Origin: a candidate division CSSED10-310 bacterium
Lineage (GTDB): Bacteria; CSSED10-310
Assembly: GCA_016931515.1 (NCBI GenBank)
Contig: JAFGEQ010000019.1
Span: 224,700 to 288,699, forward strand
DNA length: 64,000 bases
Direction: 5' to 3'
A program made the translations under genes and the position numbers. Under the pieces are notes generated by a model. That model searched no databases and was not told the origin of the DNA. It was given only the letters and a program-made list of their open reading frames with translations. Of this stretch, positions 56,669 to 64,000 are shown one piece after another; position 1 is the first letter of the stretch; the number at the start of each line of letters is the position of its first letter.

Positions 56669-56754
56669 TCGTGATCTCCTGTCTCGTGATTGCGTGCAGA
56701 TCTATGCTAAAATCACCGGACGGTCCTGTCAACGGCCAAACGGAGATGTACAGC

Positions 56755-57576
56755 ATGAAACAGCAGAAAGATCGCAAGTCCGGGAGCTTTGAATCGGGAA
56801 AATGCGTGATTCTCATGGAAGACTCATCGATTACGGGAGTTTATAAACCTCCCGGGATGCTGTCTCAGGGTGACCGGACGGGTGATCCTGATCTCGTTTC
56901 ATTCTTGAAAAGGAGATATCGAAATGAACCGGGTTCGTTTGTCGGCTTGGTTCACCGCCTTGATCGGCCGGCATGCGGAGTCATGGTATTGGCCCGTACA
57001 CCGGGAGCGGCCGCGTCACTGAGTCGGCAGATTACCGGGTTTCAGTGGGTAAAAACGTATCTTGCAGTGGTCCATGGACATCCGCAGAGAACGGGATCTT
57101 TTCATGATCATCTTTTTATAGATCGTAATGTAAAAAAGACATTCACGGATTCCGTTGATGGATCCTCGGTCCATGATGCGCTGATGGAGTATGCTGTTCT
57201 TGAGGAGCATGCGAATCGGAGCCTGTTGAAAATCGTTCTTCACACCGGCAAGAAACACCAGATAAGGGCTCAACTGGCTTCTCGAGGGTACCCCATTGTA
57301 GGGGATAGAAAATACGGGAGTTCGGAAGTGCTGCGTAATCCGGGAATGATTGCCCTTTGTGCGTGGAGCCTGGAGTTCCAGCATCCGGTCACAGGCGCTC
57401 CGGTTCGACTGGATTCTCCCAGGCCATTGCACTGGCCGTGGCATGGCCCTGCACTGTTTAGCGGTTCTAAAGAAATCGGATTGAAAAAACCTGTCAGGAA
57501 TCCAAATCCTGAGCCGGCGCGATATCCAGAAGATATTTCCGGGCGGCAAGCAGGGCGGCGAAAGACAGAACGCTGA
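56755..57576 (+). CDS. RluA-family pseudouridine synthase
   Basis: 273 residues. The catalytic motif is LVHRLDRPACGVMVLART with the nucleophilic Asp, and other family blocks are KTYLAVVHGHP, KKHQIRAQLASRGYPIVGD and IALCAWSLEFQHP. It turns uridine to pseudouridine in rRNA or tRNA; there is no S4 domain. I chose the ATG at 56755, 9 nt after GGAG; an upstream in-frame ATG (56671) would place its 5' end almost at the divergent methyltransferase start. Its last 83 bases overlap the convergent PsiE-like gene, and the ~50-residue Arg/Pro-rich tail may be extra. Confidence 0.9.
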   Translation: MKQQKDRKSGSFESGKCVILMEDSSITGVYKPPGMLSQGDRTGDPDLVSFLKRRYRNEPGSFVGLVHRLDRPACGVMVLARTPGAAASLSRQITGFQWVKTYLAVVHGHPQRTGSFHDHLFIDRNVKKTFTDSVDGSSVHDALMEYAVLEEHANRSLLKIVLHTGKKHQIRAQLASRGYPIVGDRKYGSSEVLRNPGMIALCAWSLEFQHPVTGAPVRLDSPRPLHWPWHGPALFSGSKEIGLKKPVRNPNPEPARYPEDISGRQAGRRKTER

Positions 57577-57880
57577 AGATTATATCGAAATTCGCCAGAT
57601 CGGGTTTCAACAGTTTTCGGGCAATGACAATGGCCAGCAACTCGACGATTGTCTCGAGATCATGAGTGATCAGGGTCCGGATCAACTCGACGCCGATCAT
57701 GATCAACAAAATCCGGTTGATCATCTCGTAAAAAGCGAAAGTCTCAAGCCAATCCATCCCCGTAAGCCGGATGATACTCGTTACAAGAAATATCACGATT
57801 CCTATCAGTATCCCGAATGCCAGTAAGCACTCGATCCACTTTGCGATGGTTCTCGTTGTCTGTGCTAGGCAGTATTTCAT
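57494..57880 (-). CDS. PsiE-family membrane protein
   Basis: 128 residues with four hydrophobic helices (LLAFGILIGIVIFLVTSI, ILLIMIGVELIRTLI, IVELLAIVIARKLLK and IFSVLSFAALLAARKY). The conserved pattern FAFYEMINRILLIMIGVELI to HDLETIVELLAIVIARKLL is that of PsiE (phosphate-starvation-inducible). Its molecular role is unknown. AGGA precedes the ATG. It overlaps the convergent pseudouridine synthase gene by 83 bases. Confidence 0.8.
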   Translation of the reverse strand: MKYCLAQTTRTIAKWIECLLAFGILIGIVIFLVTSIIRLTGMDWLETFAFYEMINRILLIMIGVELIRTLITHDLETIVELLAIVIARKLLKPDLANFDIIFSVLSFAALLAARKYLLDIAPAQDLDS

Positions 57881-57978
57881 CGCTGAATTTTCCTGGCCTT
57901 TCTGTTTTCCGAGATGAGATTCACAAGCATGAAACCACTTGTGACCGACCCTGCCCGGTGAATTGACTCCCGATTAGT

Positions 57979-58617
57979 CTATTCGCCGGCAGTTATTTTC
58001 TCAATCGCTTTCTCATACACAGCCTTCGATTGAAGACCGACAAGACGTTCAACTTCCTTACCGTTCCGGAAGAGTATCACGGTTGGAATTCCCCTGATTC
58101 TCATCCGGGAGGGAGTTCGTGGATTCGTCTGAGTGTTCAGTCGGGCGATAATAATTTTGCCGGAGTATTCGGACGCCAATTGATCGATGGTCGGTCCCAG
58201 CTTTTTGCATGGTCCGCACCAGGGTGCCCAGAAATCCACCAGTATGGGTTGTTTATTGCCGAGAATCAGGGAATCGAAATCCTGATCCGATAGATCCAAA
58301 ACGGTATCTCGAACAGGTTCCGGAATCCTGTTTGCTATCTGTGAGCCCGACGAGGACTCCTGTTCGAACCGAGGGTCCACTGTAGCGCCGGCCACGTCGA
58401 TGACTCCGGTTTTGAAGGACTTCCTTTCGCTGCCCAATAGCAGTGCCTCAGATGTCTCCATGGTGGTTTCCGGCTGTCCGCCGTCGTCAAACGATTTCTT
58501 CGCGGGAGACCTCCCGCATGCACCGGATAGTCAGGTCTCTATTCCGAGCCAGGGAAGAATCCATATCTGAAGAGCGAGATACAATCCGAAAAATATTAAA
58601 AAATACCAGAATTTCAT
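57979..58617 (-). CDS. Membrane-anchored thioredoxin, predicted selenoprotein with UGA-encoded Sec at codon 29
   Basis: 212 residues if UGA is read as selenocysteine. The ATG at 58617 has AAGGAG 5 nt upstream. A hydrophobic helix KFWYFLIFFGLYLALQIWIL leads to GIET-U-LSGAC, with the TGA at 58531-58533 in frame. A linker of ~60 residues follows, then a thioredoxin domain with VDFWAPWCGPCKK (CxxC at residues 134 and 137) and the cis-Pro of GIPTV. A hairpin with a GGTC loop begins 14 bases after the TGA (see the SECIS entry). Without readthrough, translation would have to begin at ATG 58461, which has no Shine-Dalgarno and loses the membrane anchor. The Sec lies four residues before a Cys, so it may form a second redox pair. 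The thioredoxin domain faces the periplasm by prediction. Confidence 0.8.
58502..58517 (-). promoter_or_regulatory. Bacterial SECIS-like hairpin for UGA decoding
   Basis: Perfect 6-base stem GCGGGA/TCCCGC capped by a GGTC loop, with a possible extra U-G pair. The loop starts 19 nt after the in-frame TGA, inside the spacing seen for bacterial SECIS elements. The AGGTCT apex equals what I remember for E. coli fdhF. SelB would bind this hairpin. Confidence 0.7.
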
Positions 58618-58836
58618 CCATTCTCCTTCGGGGCTTTGAAAGATAGCCCCTTGAATCAAGACGTCCCGATACCTAAAAGGTTTCACAGATGGTCGGAATC
58701 AAGCATACTTTATCTCCGAATCATGCTGATCCACTGAACACGATTCGGCTTTGGATGCTCCTCTGTAGCGAAAGACAACTGTGCAATTTGACACTCCTCC
58801 AAATTCCCGGTTAACTGATTTCCAGGAGATACAATT

Positions 58837-59760
58837 ATGAAGCGGTGTGACACGATGGGAACAATTCTCGTGGTAGGAAGTCTACTTCTCACTAGTGGTG
58901 TGTCCCTATCATCTCTTGACATGTTTTCCCAAGGGACACACCACTTCCATAGGGGTTTTGCCCCTCTGGCGCCTGCCTGTCGCAGGCTGTCACCCCGGGA
59001 AGGCGGGAAAGTAACTTCCCCGCACCTCTTTGTGTGCCGTCCAAACGCTGTAACTGTCAGGTGTTCACTGGGACAGCACACTCATTGGACAGGCTGTTCC
59101 CGGGCTGCGCAGGATAACCCGGATTTTACGGAGGCACGTATGAATATGGTGGAAACGCAGATCATGGCACGGGGTATTGTTGATCCGGGAGTTCTGTCGG
59201 CTATGCGGAAGGTCGAGAGGCACCGGTTTGTCCCGAAACAGTATCGAAGCCTGGCGTATGCTGACAGGCCCCTGCCGATCGGTGAGGGACAGACAATCTC
59301 TCAACCGTATATCGTCGCTTTCATGACGGAGATCCTTGAGCTTGAAAGAGATGACAAGGTTCTGGAAATTGGCACGGGATCCGGTTATCAGGCAGCGGTT
59401 CTTGCGGAGATATGCGATGCTGTCTATTCAATTGAAATCAACGCTGTTCTGGCTGAGTTTGCGCGGAAAAATCTGACGCTGACGGGTTACTCCACTGTTA
59501 ATCTCCGCGCCGGAGATGGTTATCTAGGTTGGCCGGAGCAGGCTCCATTTGATGCAATTATCGTTACATGCTCTCCATCCGCCGTTCCCGAACCGCTTCA
59601 GAATCAATTGGCGGAGGGGGGCCGGATGATCGTCCCGGTCGACGTCAGCTATGGCCAGGAATTGATCCTTCTGAAAAAATCGGAGGGTGATCTTGTGCGG
59701 GACAGCGTTCTGCCGGTTCGTTTCGTTCCGATGATACGACAGAACGGTTCCCAATATTGA
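58837..59760 (+). CDS. pcm: Protein-L-isoaspartate O-methyltransferase, with repeat-derived insert near the N-terminus
   Basis: 307 residues from ATG 58837 (AGGAG, 8 nt spacing). It repairs isoaspartyl residues using SAM. The PCM fold starts at DNPDFTEARMNMVETQIMAR and includes RHRFVPKQYRSLAYADRPLP, VLEIGTGSGYQAAVLAEICD and RAGDGYLGW. The first ~20 residues (MGTILVVGSLLLTSG) look like a signal peptide. Between it and the fold lie about 70 residues encoded by a hairpin-rich repeat. A second start, ATG 59140 with GGAGG 5 nt away, gives a normal 206-residue cytoplasmic enzyme but drops conserved residues DFTEAR. The enzyme may be periplasmic, as in several other phyla. Confidence 0.85.
   Translation: MKRCDTMGTILVVGSLLLTSGVSLSSLDMFSQGTHHFHRGFAPLAPACRRLSPREGGKVTSPHLFVCRPNAVTVRCSLGQHTHWTGCSRAAQDNPDFTEARMNMVETQIMARGIVDPGVLSAMRKVERHRFVPKQYRSLAYADRPLPIGEGQTISQPYIVAFMTEILELERDDKVLEIGTGSGYQAAVLAEICDAVYSIEINAVLAEFARKNLTLTGYSTVNLRAGDGYLGWPEQAPFDAIIVTCSPSAVPEPLQNQLAEGGRMIVPVDVSYGQELILLKKSEGDLVRDSVLPVRFVPMIRQNGSQY
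58894..58987. repeat. Hairpin-rich repeat inside the 5' part of pcm
   Basis: Three inverted repeats in a row: AGTGGTGTGTCCCT/AGGGACACACCACT (58894-58907 and 58932-58945, perfect 14 bases), AGGGG/CCCCT (58951-58965) and GCCTGC/GCAGGC (58971-58987). The stretch looks like a REP-type or miniature element that has settled in frame. No other copy is seen in this window. Confidence 0.6.
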
Positions 59761-59936
59761 TTAGTCCGGTCGTAGCGGACTCGTCAGACCGGGTATCGGG
59801 ACAACACCGACCCTTCACATTGATTGCTCTGGGTTGTTTTCATCATTCGCTGGATATGGTAAACATACATTTCAAGCAGCGACGGAATATTATTCAACCA
59901 TGGGCGTATGATTGAGTGGAAGAACTGGAGGTTTTT

Positions 59937-61769
59937 ATGAAGATCAGTATAAAACTGTTCCTGATGGCATTTGTTATCTGTATGCCGTTCATAATCGAGG
60001 CTCAAACATTTAAATCTGAAGTAGGAGATATTCCTGTTGGTAATGTGGCAGGAACATCGCTGCTTGAAGTGCCCTACATCACATGGGGCGGCGATATGGC
60101 GACATTTTACGCCAATGGTGGCTTGACGACACAACCCGGCACCATCTTCGCCCGGCAGGGTTTGAACATCAAACTCGTTGCCGGAGATAATTTCATACAG
60201 CAGGTTCGCAATTATCGTTCCGGCAAAACACCGTTTTTGCGGGGAACATTTCGTATGATGGGTATGGCGTCGGAGGTTTTGGCAAGCGATCCCCGGACCC
60301 AGGGAATGGTTATCATGCAGATGACCTGGTCAGCCGGTGATCACCTTGTCGTTCGGAAAAATGTCAAGGATGCGAAGGATTTAAAGGGAAAAACAATTGC
60401 GCTGCAGAAGGGCGGTCCTCATATCGGCATGCTGGATGATATCCTGGCCACAGCCAAACTCGATTGGAACGATATAAAAGTCGTCTGGGCTGACGATCTG
60501 ACGGCCTCGCCCAAATCACCACCGGAAATGTGTAGGAATAATCCCCAGATCGATGGCTGTTTCGTAATCACACCGGACATGATTGGTCTTTGCGGCGGTT
60601 TGCATAACGTGGGCAGCGGAGCAGAGGGGACTGTGAAGGGTTCGCGAGTCCTGGTTTCGACAGCGGATCTCTCGCGCTCGATAGCGGATGTATATGTCTG
60701 CCGGAAAGACTTCTTCGACGCCAACAAGGATCTGGTAACCCGCTTTGTGGCAGGGTATCTGAAGGCCTGCGAGGAAGTCGTTGCATTAAAGAACCAGTAT
60801 GAATCGAAAGGCTCGAAGGATTACATGCAGCTTCTTCAAATGACGCAGAACATTTATGGCAAGGAGACGATTCCCACACTGGAGGAAGATGCGCATGGCT
60901 TACTGACGGATTGCACCTTTGTCGGTCATCCCGGGAATATCGCATTTTTTCAACAGAAAAATAACTTAAACGGATTTGATTATTTCCTGAAATCCTCCCA
61001 GAAATTATCACTGTCCCAAGGTTTTGCGACGAAGAAAACCGACCTCCTGCCTTCTGCGGTAGACTTCAATTCCAAAGCATTCATCGGATATCTGACCCGG
61101 ACTGAGGTTGAGCAGGGGGAGAGGTTCAGGGGAGAGGCGGTTGTTAAGGAAATAGAGGAATTGAGTCGCGGAGGTGGACTTGACGATCGGACGATCGTTT
61201 CCTTCACGATCAATTTCGATCCCAATCAGACGGATTTCTCCCGATCGGAATATAATGAGGACTACCAGCGAGTAGTGGAAATGGCTGATAAATACGGGAA
61301 CGCGGCGATCGCAATTCGGGGGCATGCAGACCCGACGAAAACTCTGCTGGATCTTGTTCGTGCGGGTATGGAGAAAGGCGTTCTTCAGCGATCCGGTTCA
61401 GCGGGTAACTACCGATATTCGCTGAAAGGAAAGCCGTTAAATCTGGATAATGTTCAGGATATTTCGCGCCTGATTGAGGCAGGAGAATTTGATGGTGCTC
61501 GAGACAGTAATCCGAGGGAGACCATGCAGGCGGCGCTCAATCTGTCCCGGAAACGGGCGGAGAAGGTCAGGGACAGCATTATCGCATACGCGAAATCAAA
61601 GGGACTGGTGCTCGATACCAGTCAGATCCAGGCAGTTGGTGTCGGAATCCGTGAACCGTTCATTGCAAAGCCAGCCAATATGGACGAAGCTCGTCAGAAC
61701 ATGCGGGTTGAATTCCGGTTACTGAGAATTACGGCGGAGGCTTTGAAACAGTCTGATTTCGATTTCTAA
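59937..61769 (+). CDS. NMT1/SsuA-like substrate-binding protein fused to C-terminal OmpA-like domain
   Basis: 610 residues with a signal peptide (KISIKLFLMAFVICMPFIIE). Residues ~40-390 form a periplasmic binding protein of the nitrate/sulfonate/taurine type (VVRKNVKDAKDLKGKTIALQ, YVCRKDFFDANKDLVTRFVA). Residues ~430-600 are an OmpA/MotB-like peptidoglycan-binding domain (SFTINFDPNQTDFSRSEYNE, AAIAIRGHADPTKTL, NLSRKRAEKVRDSIIAYAKS), interrupted by a ~60-residue insert. So a ligand-binding protein is tied to the cell wall. GGAGG lies 5 nt before the ATG. No permease or ABC ATPase follows; instead come a VWA protein and another binding protein. Confidence 0.85.
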   Translation: MKISIKLFLMAFVICMPFIIEAQTFKSEVGDIPVGNVAGTSLLEVPYITWGGDMATFYANGGLTTQPGTIFARQGLNIKLVAGDNFIQQVRNYRSGKTPFLRGTFRMMGMASEVLASDPRTQGMVIMQMTWSAGDHLVVRKNVKDAKDLKGKTIALQKGGPHIGMLDDILATAKLDWNDIKVVWADDLTASPKSPPEMCRNNPQIDGCFVITPDMIGLCGGLHNVGSGAEGTVKGSRVLVSTADLSRSIADVYVCRKDFFDANKDLVTRFVAGYLKACEEVVALKNQYESKGSKDYMQLLQMTQNIYGKETIPTLEEDAHGLLTDCTFVGHPGNIAFFQQKNNLNGFDYFLKSSQKLSLSQGFATKKTDLLPSAVDFNSKAFIGYLTRTEVEQGERFRGEAVVKEIEELSRGGGLDDRTIVSFTINFDPNQTDFSRSEYNEDYQRVVEMADKYGNAAIAIRGHADPTKTLLDLVRAGMEKGVLQRSGSAGNYRYSLKGKPLNLDNVQDISRLIEAGEFDGARDSNPRETMQAALNLSRKRAEKVRDSIIAYAKSKGLVLDTSQIQAVGVGIREPFIAKPANMDEARQNMRVEFRLLRITAEALKQSDFDF

Positions 61770-61793
61770 TTGATCCGAAGGGGGACGAAGCGG

Positions 61794-62765
61794 ATGAGAC
61801 GATCATTTTTAATTATAGGGGGAATCGGACTCGCTTTACTAATGTCAGCATTGCCGTGTCCGGCAGCAGAACCGGACGGATTCAACCCCGGTTATGTCGA
61901 TCACAACGTTGTGATCGTTCTGGATGCCTCGGGCTCGATGAATACCAAAATGCATTCCGGTGACATGACCCGCATGCAGGCTGCGAAAAACGCCATTCTG
62001 GATGTTCTTCGTCAGATACCGGGTAACACGCAGGTGGGTATCCTCGTTTTCAGTGCAAGAAATGTTCAGGCCGATTGGATTTATCCTTTGGGACCGGTGG
62101 ATGTTGATCGCCTGATTGAAGTGGTGAACCGCCCTTATCCGGGCGGGTCGACACCGCTGGGAAAATACATCAAGAAAGGTGCGGATGCTCTGCTGGCGCG
62201 ACGGGCTGAGCAATTCGGCTATGGAACTTACAGGTTGATCGTAGTGACCGATGGGGAGGCGGGTGATCAGAATCTTGTCGACAGGTATATTCCCGATGTC
62301 CTGTCGAGAGGAATCATCGTGGATGCAATCGGTCTGGACATGAAGCAGGACCATACACTGGCGACACGTGTTAATTCCTATAGACGAGCTGATGATCCGC
62401 ATGCTCTGACACTTGCTCTGGAATCGGTATTTGCGGAAATCGATAGTGATGTTTCGGATGGGACTCCGGATGAAGCGTTCGAGGAAATTGCTGCATTACC
62501 GGATGATATCGCATGGGCGATGCTGACAGCACTGTCGTCCGGCGGGAACCAGCCAATCGGTGAACCACCGGGTGCCTCACCGGCCGAATCATCAGCTTCG
62601 ACCTCATCATTTGAGAACGGGGCTGCAGGGCCGAGTGCGTCTTCCACCGCAACACCGGCTTCTTCCAAATCATCAACCAATGGGCGTTTCAATGTACTGA
62701 AAACCCTTGTCATACTGGTGATCGCATTAATCCTCGTCGCCAGCAAGGGTTTGAAACGGAAATGA
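61794..62765 (+). CDS. Membrane-anchored von Willebrand factor A domain protein
   Basis: 323 residues. The signal peptide is FLIIGGIGLALLMSALPCPA. The VWA domain has NVVIVLDASGSMNTKMHSG (MIDAS DxSxS), the second metal Thr in PYPGGSTPLGKYI, and LIVVTDGEAGDQ. A Ser/Thr/Pro/Ala-rich linker (ASTSSFENGAAGPSASSTAT) leads to a C-terminal transmembrane helix (LKTLVILVIALILVASKGL) and a basic end. The domain therefore sits outside the cytoplasmic membrane. It starts 25 bases after the OmpA fusion and 67 bases before the next gene, in one operon. Confidence 0.85.
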   Translation: MRRSFLIIGGIGLALLMSALPCPAAEPDGFNPGYVDHNVVIVLDASGSMNTKMHSGDMTRMQAAKNAILDVLRQIPGNTQVGILVFSARNVQADWIYPLGPVDVDRLIEVVNRPYPGGSTPLGKYIKKGADALLARRAEQFGYGTYRLIVVTDGEAGDQNLVDRYIPDVLSRGIIVDAIGLDMKQDHTLATRVNSYRRADDPHALTLALESVFAEIDSDVSDGTPDEAFEEIAALPDDIAWAMLTALSSGGNQPIGEPPGASPAESSASTSSFENGAAGPSASSTATPASSKSSTNGRFNVLKTLVILVIALILVASKGLKRK

Positions 62766-62831
62766 AAAGATTATAAATTATCGAATTGCGTTGACTTTTT
62801 TGGAGGGACGAAAGGAAAGGATACACACGCG

Positions 62832-64000
62832 ATGGCCGAACGAAGCGGAAAAGGCATCATACTCGCCGCCATAGTCTGGATCATCATCATCGGAATCCTG
62901 GCGGTCGCTGCCAAGTTTTTTATTTTACCTCATTTCAAAAAGGAACTCGAAGATCAGACCGGTTCAGAGAGTATCTATCGTCATGAGGTTGTGCTGGCGG
63001 CGGACTCATTCTCAGGATACAGCGTTTTCAGATCTCCGGTTTTCAAAAACGATCTGAAAAAGCAGGGCATAAAGTTGATTGTCCAGGATGACGGTGCCGA
63101 TTATGAAGCACGAATTCGTGACCTGGACAGAGGGCAGGTCCAGATGGCTGTCTTCACGATAGATTCCCTGGTGACCAGCAGTGAGAAGCTCGGGAGATTT
63201 CCGGCAACGATTGTCATGGTGATCGATGAGACTAGTGGTGCGGACGCAATGATATCCTATAAAAGCGCTGTGGCGAGTATCCAGGATCTTGACAGCCCGG
63301 ATGCCCGTATCGTTCTGACACCCAAATCACCCAGCGAATTCCTTGCTCGAACCGTCATTGCCCATTTCAATCTGCCGGGTCTTCCGGAAAAGTGGTGGAT
63401 CGATGCGAATGGTGCGGAGGATGTGTACCGCCAGTTCATTTCCGCCGATCGTAATGCCCTCCGGGCATATACCCTTTGGGAACCCTTTGTGTCCCGTGCT
63501 CTTCAGGAACCTGATGCACATCTCCTGCTGGACAGCTCGAAATTGAAGGGTTACATCGTGGATGTTCTGGTTGCGGAACGCTCCTTCCTAAAAGATCATC
63601 CGGATCTTGTAAAGACGGTGGTGGAATCCTATTTCCGTTCTGCATATTCGTATTCAAAAAAGACAGACGGCATGGTGACGCTCGTGATGGAGGATGCCGC
63701 GGGATCGGACGCCCTGACACAGGATCAGGCGGAGAAGCTGGTTACCGGTATCGAGTGGAAAAACACGATGGAGAACTACCTGTATTTTAACCTGCAGCCG
63801 ATGGATGCAAAAGCGGATCAGCAATATATAGAGGATATTGTTGAGAACATCATTGAGGTACTGATCAAAACCGGGGCCATGGACAATGATCCGCTGGGAG
63901 GAAAAACGAGTAATCTGTATTATGACAGGATTCTCCGTGATATGTTGGCGAATGGCTTCCATCCCGGAAAAACATTGGATGTGATAGAGGGATTGGGCCC
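62832..64000 (+). CDS. Membrane-tethered substrate-binding-like protein, 3' end outside window
   Basis: At least 389 residues, open to the right edge. An N-terminal transmembrane helix (GIILAAIVWIIIIGILAVAA) anchors a periplasmic-binding domain of the same NMT1-like type as in the first gene of the module (VVLAADSFSGYSVFRSPVFK, VQMAVFTIDSLVTSSEKLGR, LDVIEGLG at the edge). It is a membrane-anchored counterpart of the cell-wall-anchored protein; whether it too ends in OmpA cannot be seen. AAAGGA precedes the ATG at a rather long distance. Confidence 0.8.
   Translation, partial: MAERSGKGIILAAIVWIIIIGILAVAAKFFILPHFKKELEDQTGSESIYRHEVVLAADSFSGYSVFRSPVFKNDLKKQGIKLIVQDDGADYEARIRDLDRGQVQMAVFTIDSLVTSSEKLGRFPATIVMVIDETSGADAMISYKSAVASIQDLDSPDARIVLTPKSPSEFLARTVIAHFNLPGLPEKWWIDANGAEDVYRQFISADRNALRAYTLWEPFVSRALQEPDAHLLLDSSKLKGYIVDVLVAERSFLKDHPDLVKTVVESYFRSAYSYSKKTDGMVTLVMEDAAGSDALTQDQAEKLVTGIEWKNTMENYLYFNLQPMDAKADQQYIEDIVENIIEVLIKTGAMDNDPLGGKTSNLYYDRILRDMLANGFHPGKTLDVIEGLG

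Noticed and set aside
57979-58461. Thioredoxin starting at the ATG at 58461 (160 residues)
   Set aside because: No Shine-Dalgarno, no membrane anchor, and the frame continues upstream through a single TGA followed by a SECIS-like hairpin to a well-supported start.

Overview
This 64 kb window reads as the chromosome of an uncultured Gram-negative bacterium, probably from a candidate phylum. Supporting signs are outer-envelope-type proteins (an OmpA-like C-terminus, HflK/HflC, SppA), several large secreted beta-helix and beta-propeller proteins with Thr-Pro linkers, a dockerin on a protein with no cohesin nearby, and membrane glycosyltransferases fused to NHL propellers. I cannot place it in a phylum from sequence alone. 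Coding density is high, and many genes overlap by 4 bases (ATGA/GTGA/TTGA) as in tight operons. I saw no rRNA, tRNA, CRISPR array, prophage or complete insertion sequence.

Layout. 1-9.6 kb: an NHL gene cut by the left edge, then a minus-strand cluster of one family-2 glycosyltransferase and three large GT39-type membrane glycosyltransferases, two of them fused to NHL propellers in opposite domain orders. 9.9-13.2 kb: a succinate dehydrogenase/fumarate reductase operon in the order A-C-D-B. 13.2-16.4 kb: a secreted amidase with an inserted golvesin-like domain and a dockerin. 16.6-19.6 kb: PPK2 and HflK-HflC. 19.7-23.3 kb: Dus, a YibQ-type deacetylase and an S41 peptidase homologue that has lost its catalytic residues. 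23.5-26.1 kb: a HAD phosphatase coupled to SppA. 26.3-30.6 kb: two secreted proteins (beta-helix and PQQ-like propeller) that share a C-terminal domain with a third beta-helix protein at 52.7-54.5 kb.

30.8-36.5 kb: a membrane protein, a histidine kinase coupled to a small M20/M42-like protein, a patatin phospholipase and a small secreted protein. 36.7-39.5 kb: an ECF sigma factor, putative anti-sigma factor and secreted protein operon, then an orphan ParB and a terminator. 39.6-42.5 kb: ChlI-like AAA+ and ChlD-like VWA proteins and Tag. 42.6-46.6 kb: an autoregulated GntR/ABC exporter operon with a consensus promoter, an operator palindrome over the -10, and a permease fused to a beta-propeller. 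46.7-52.7 kb: RlmI, a secreted C-terminally anchored protein, an ABC-F ATPase and PdxS/PdxT (pyridoxal phosphate synthesis). 54.7-57.9 kb: a membrane protein, a methyltransferase, an RluA-type pseudouridine synthase and a PsiE-like protein.

58-59.8 kb: the most striking locus. A membrane-anchored thioredoxin gene is read best as a selenoprotein: its Shine-Dalgarno-backed start, an in-frame TGA at codon 29 and a SECIS-like hairpin 19 nt after it all agree. Next to it is a pcm gene whose signal-peptide region carries an in-frame hairpin-rich repeat. 59.9-64 kb: a three-gene module of an NMT1-type binding protein fused to OmpA, a VWA membrane protein and a membrane-tethered binding protein that runs off the right edge. 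It has no ABC transporter genes and looks like an undescribed envelope system.
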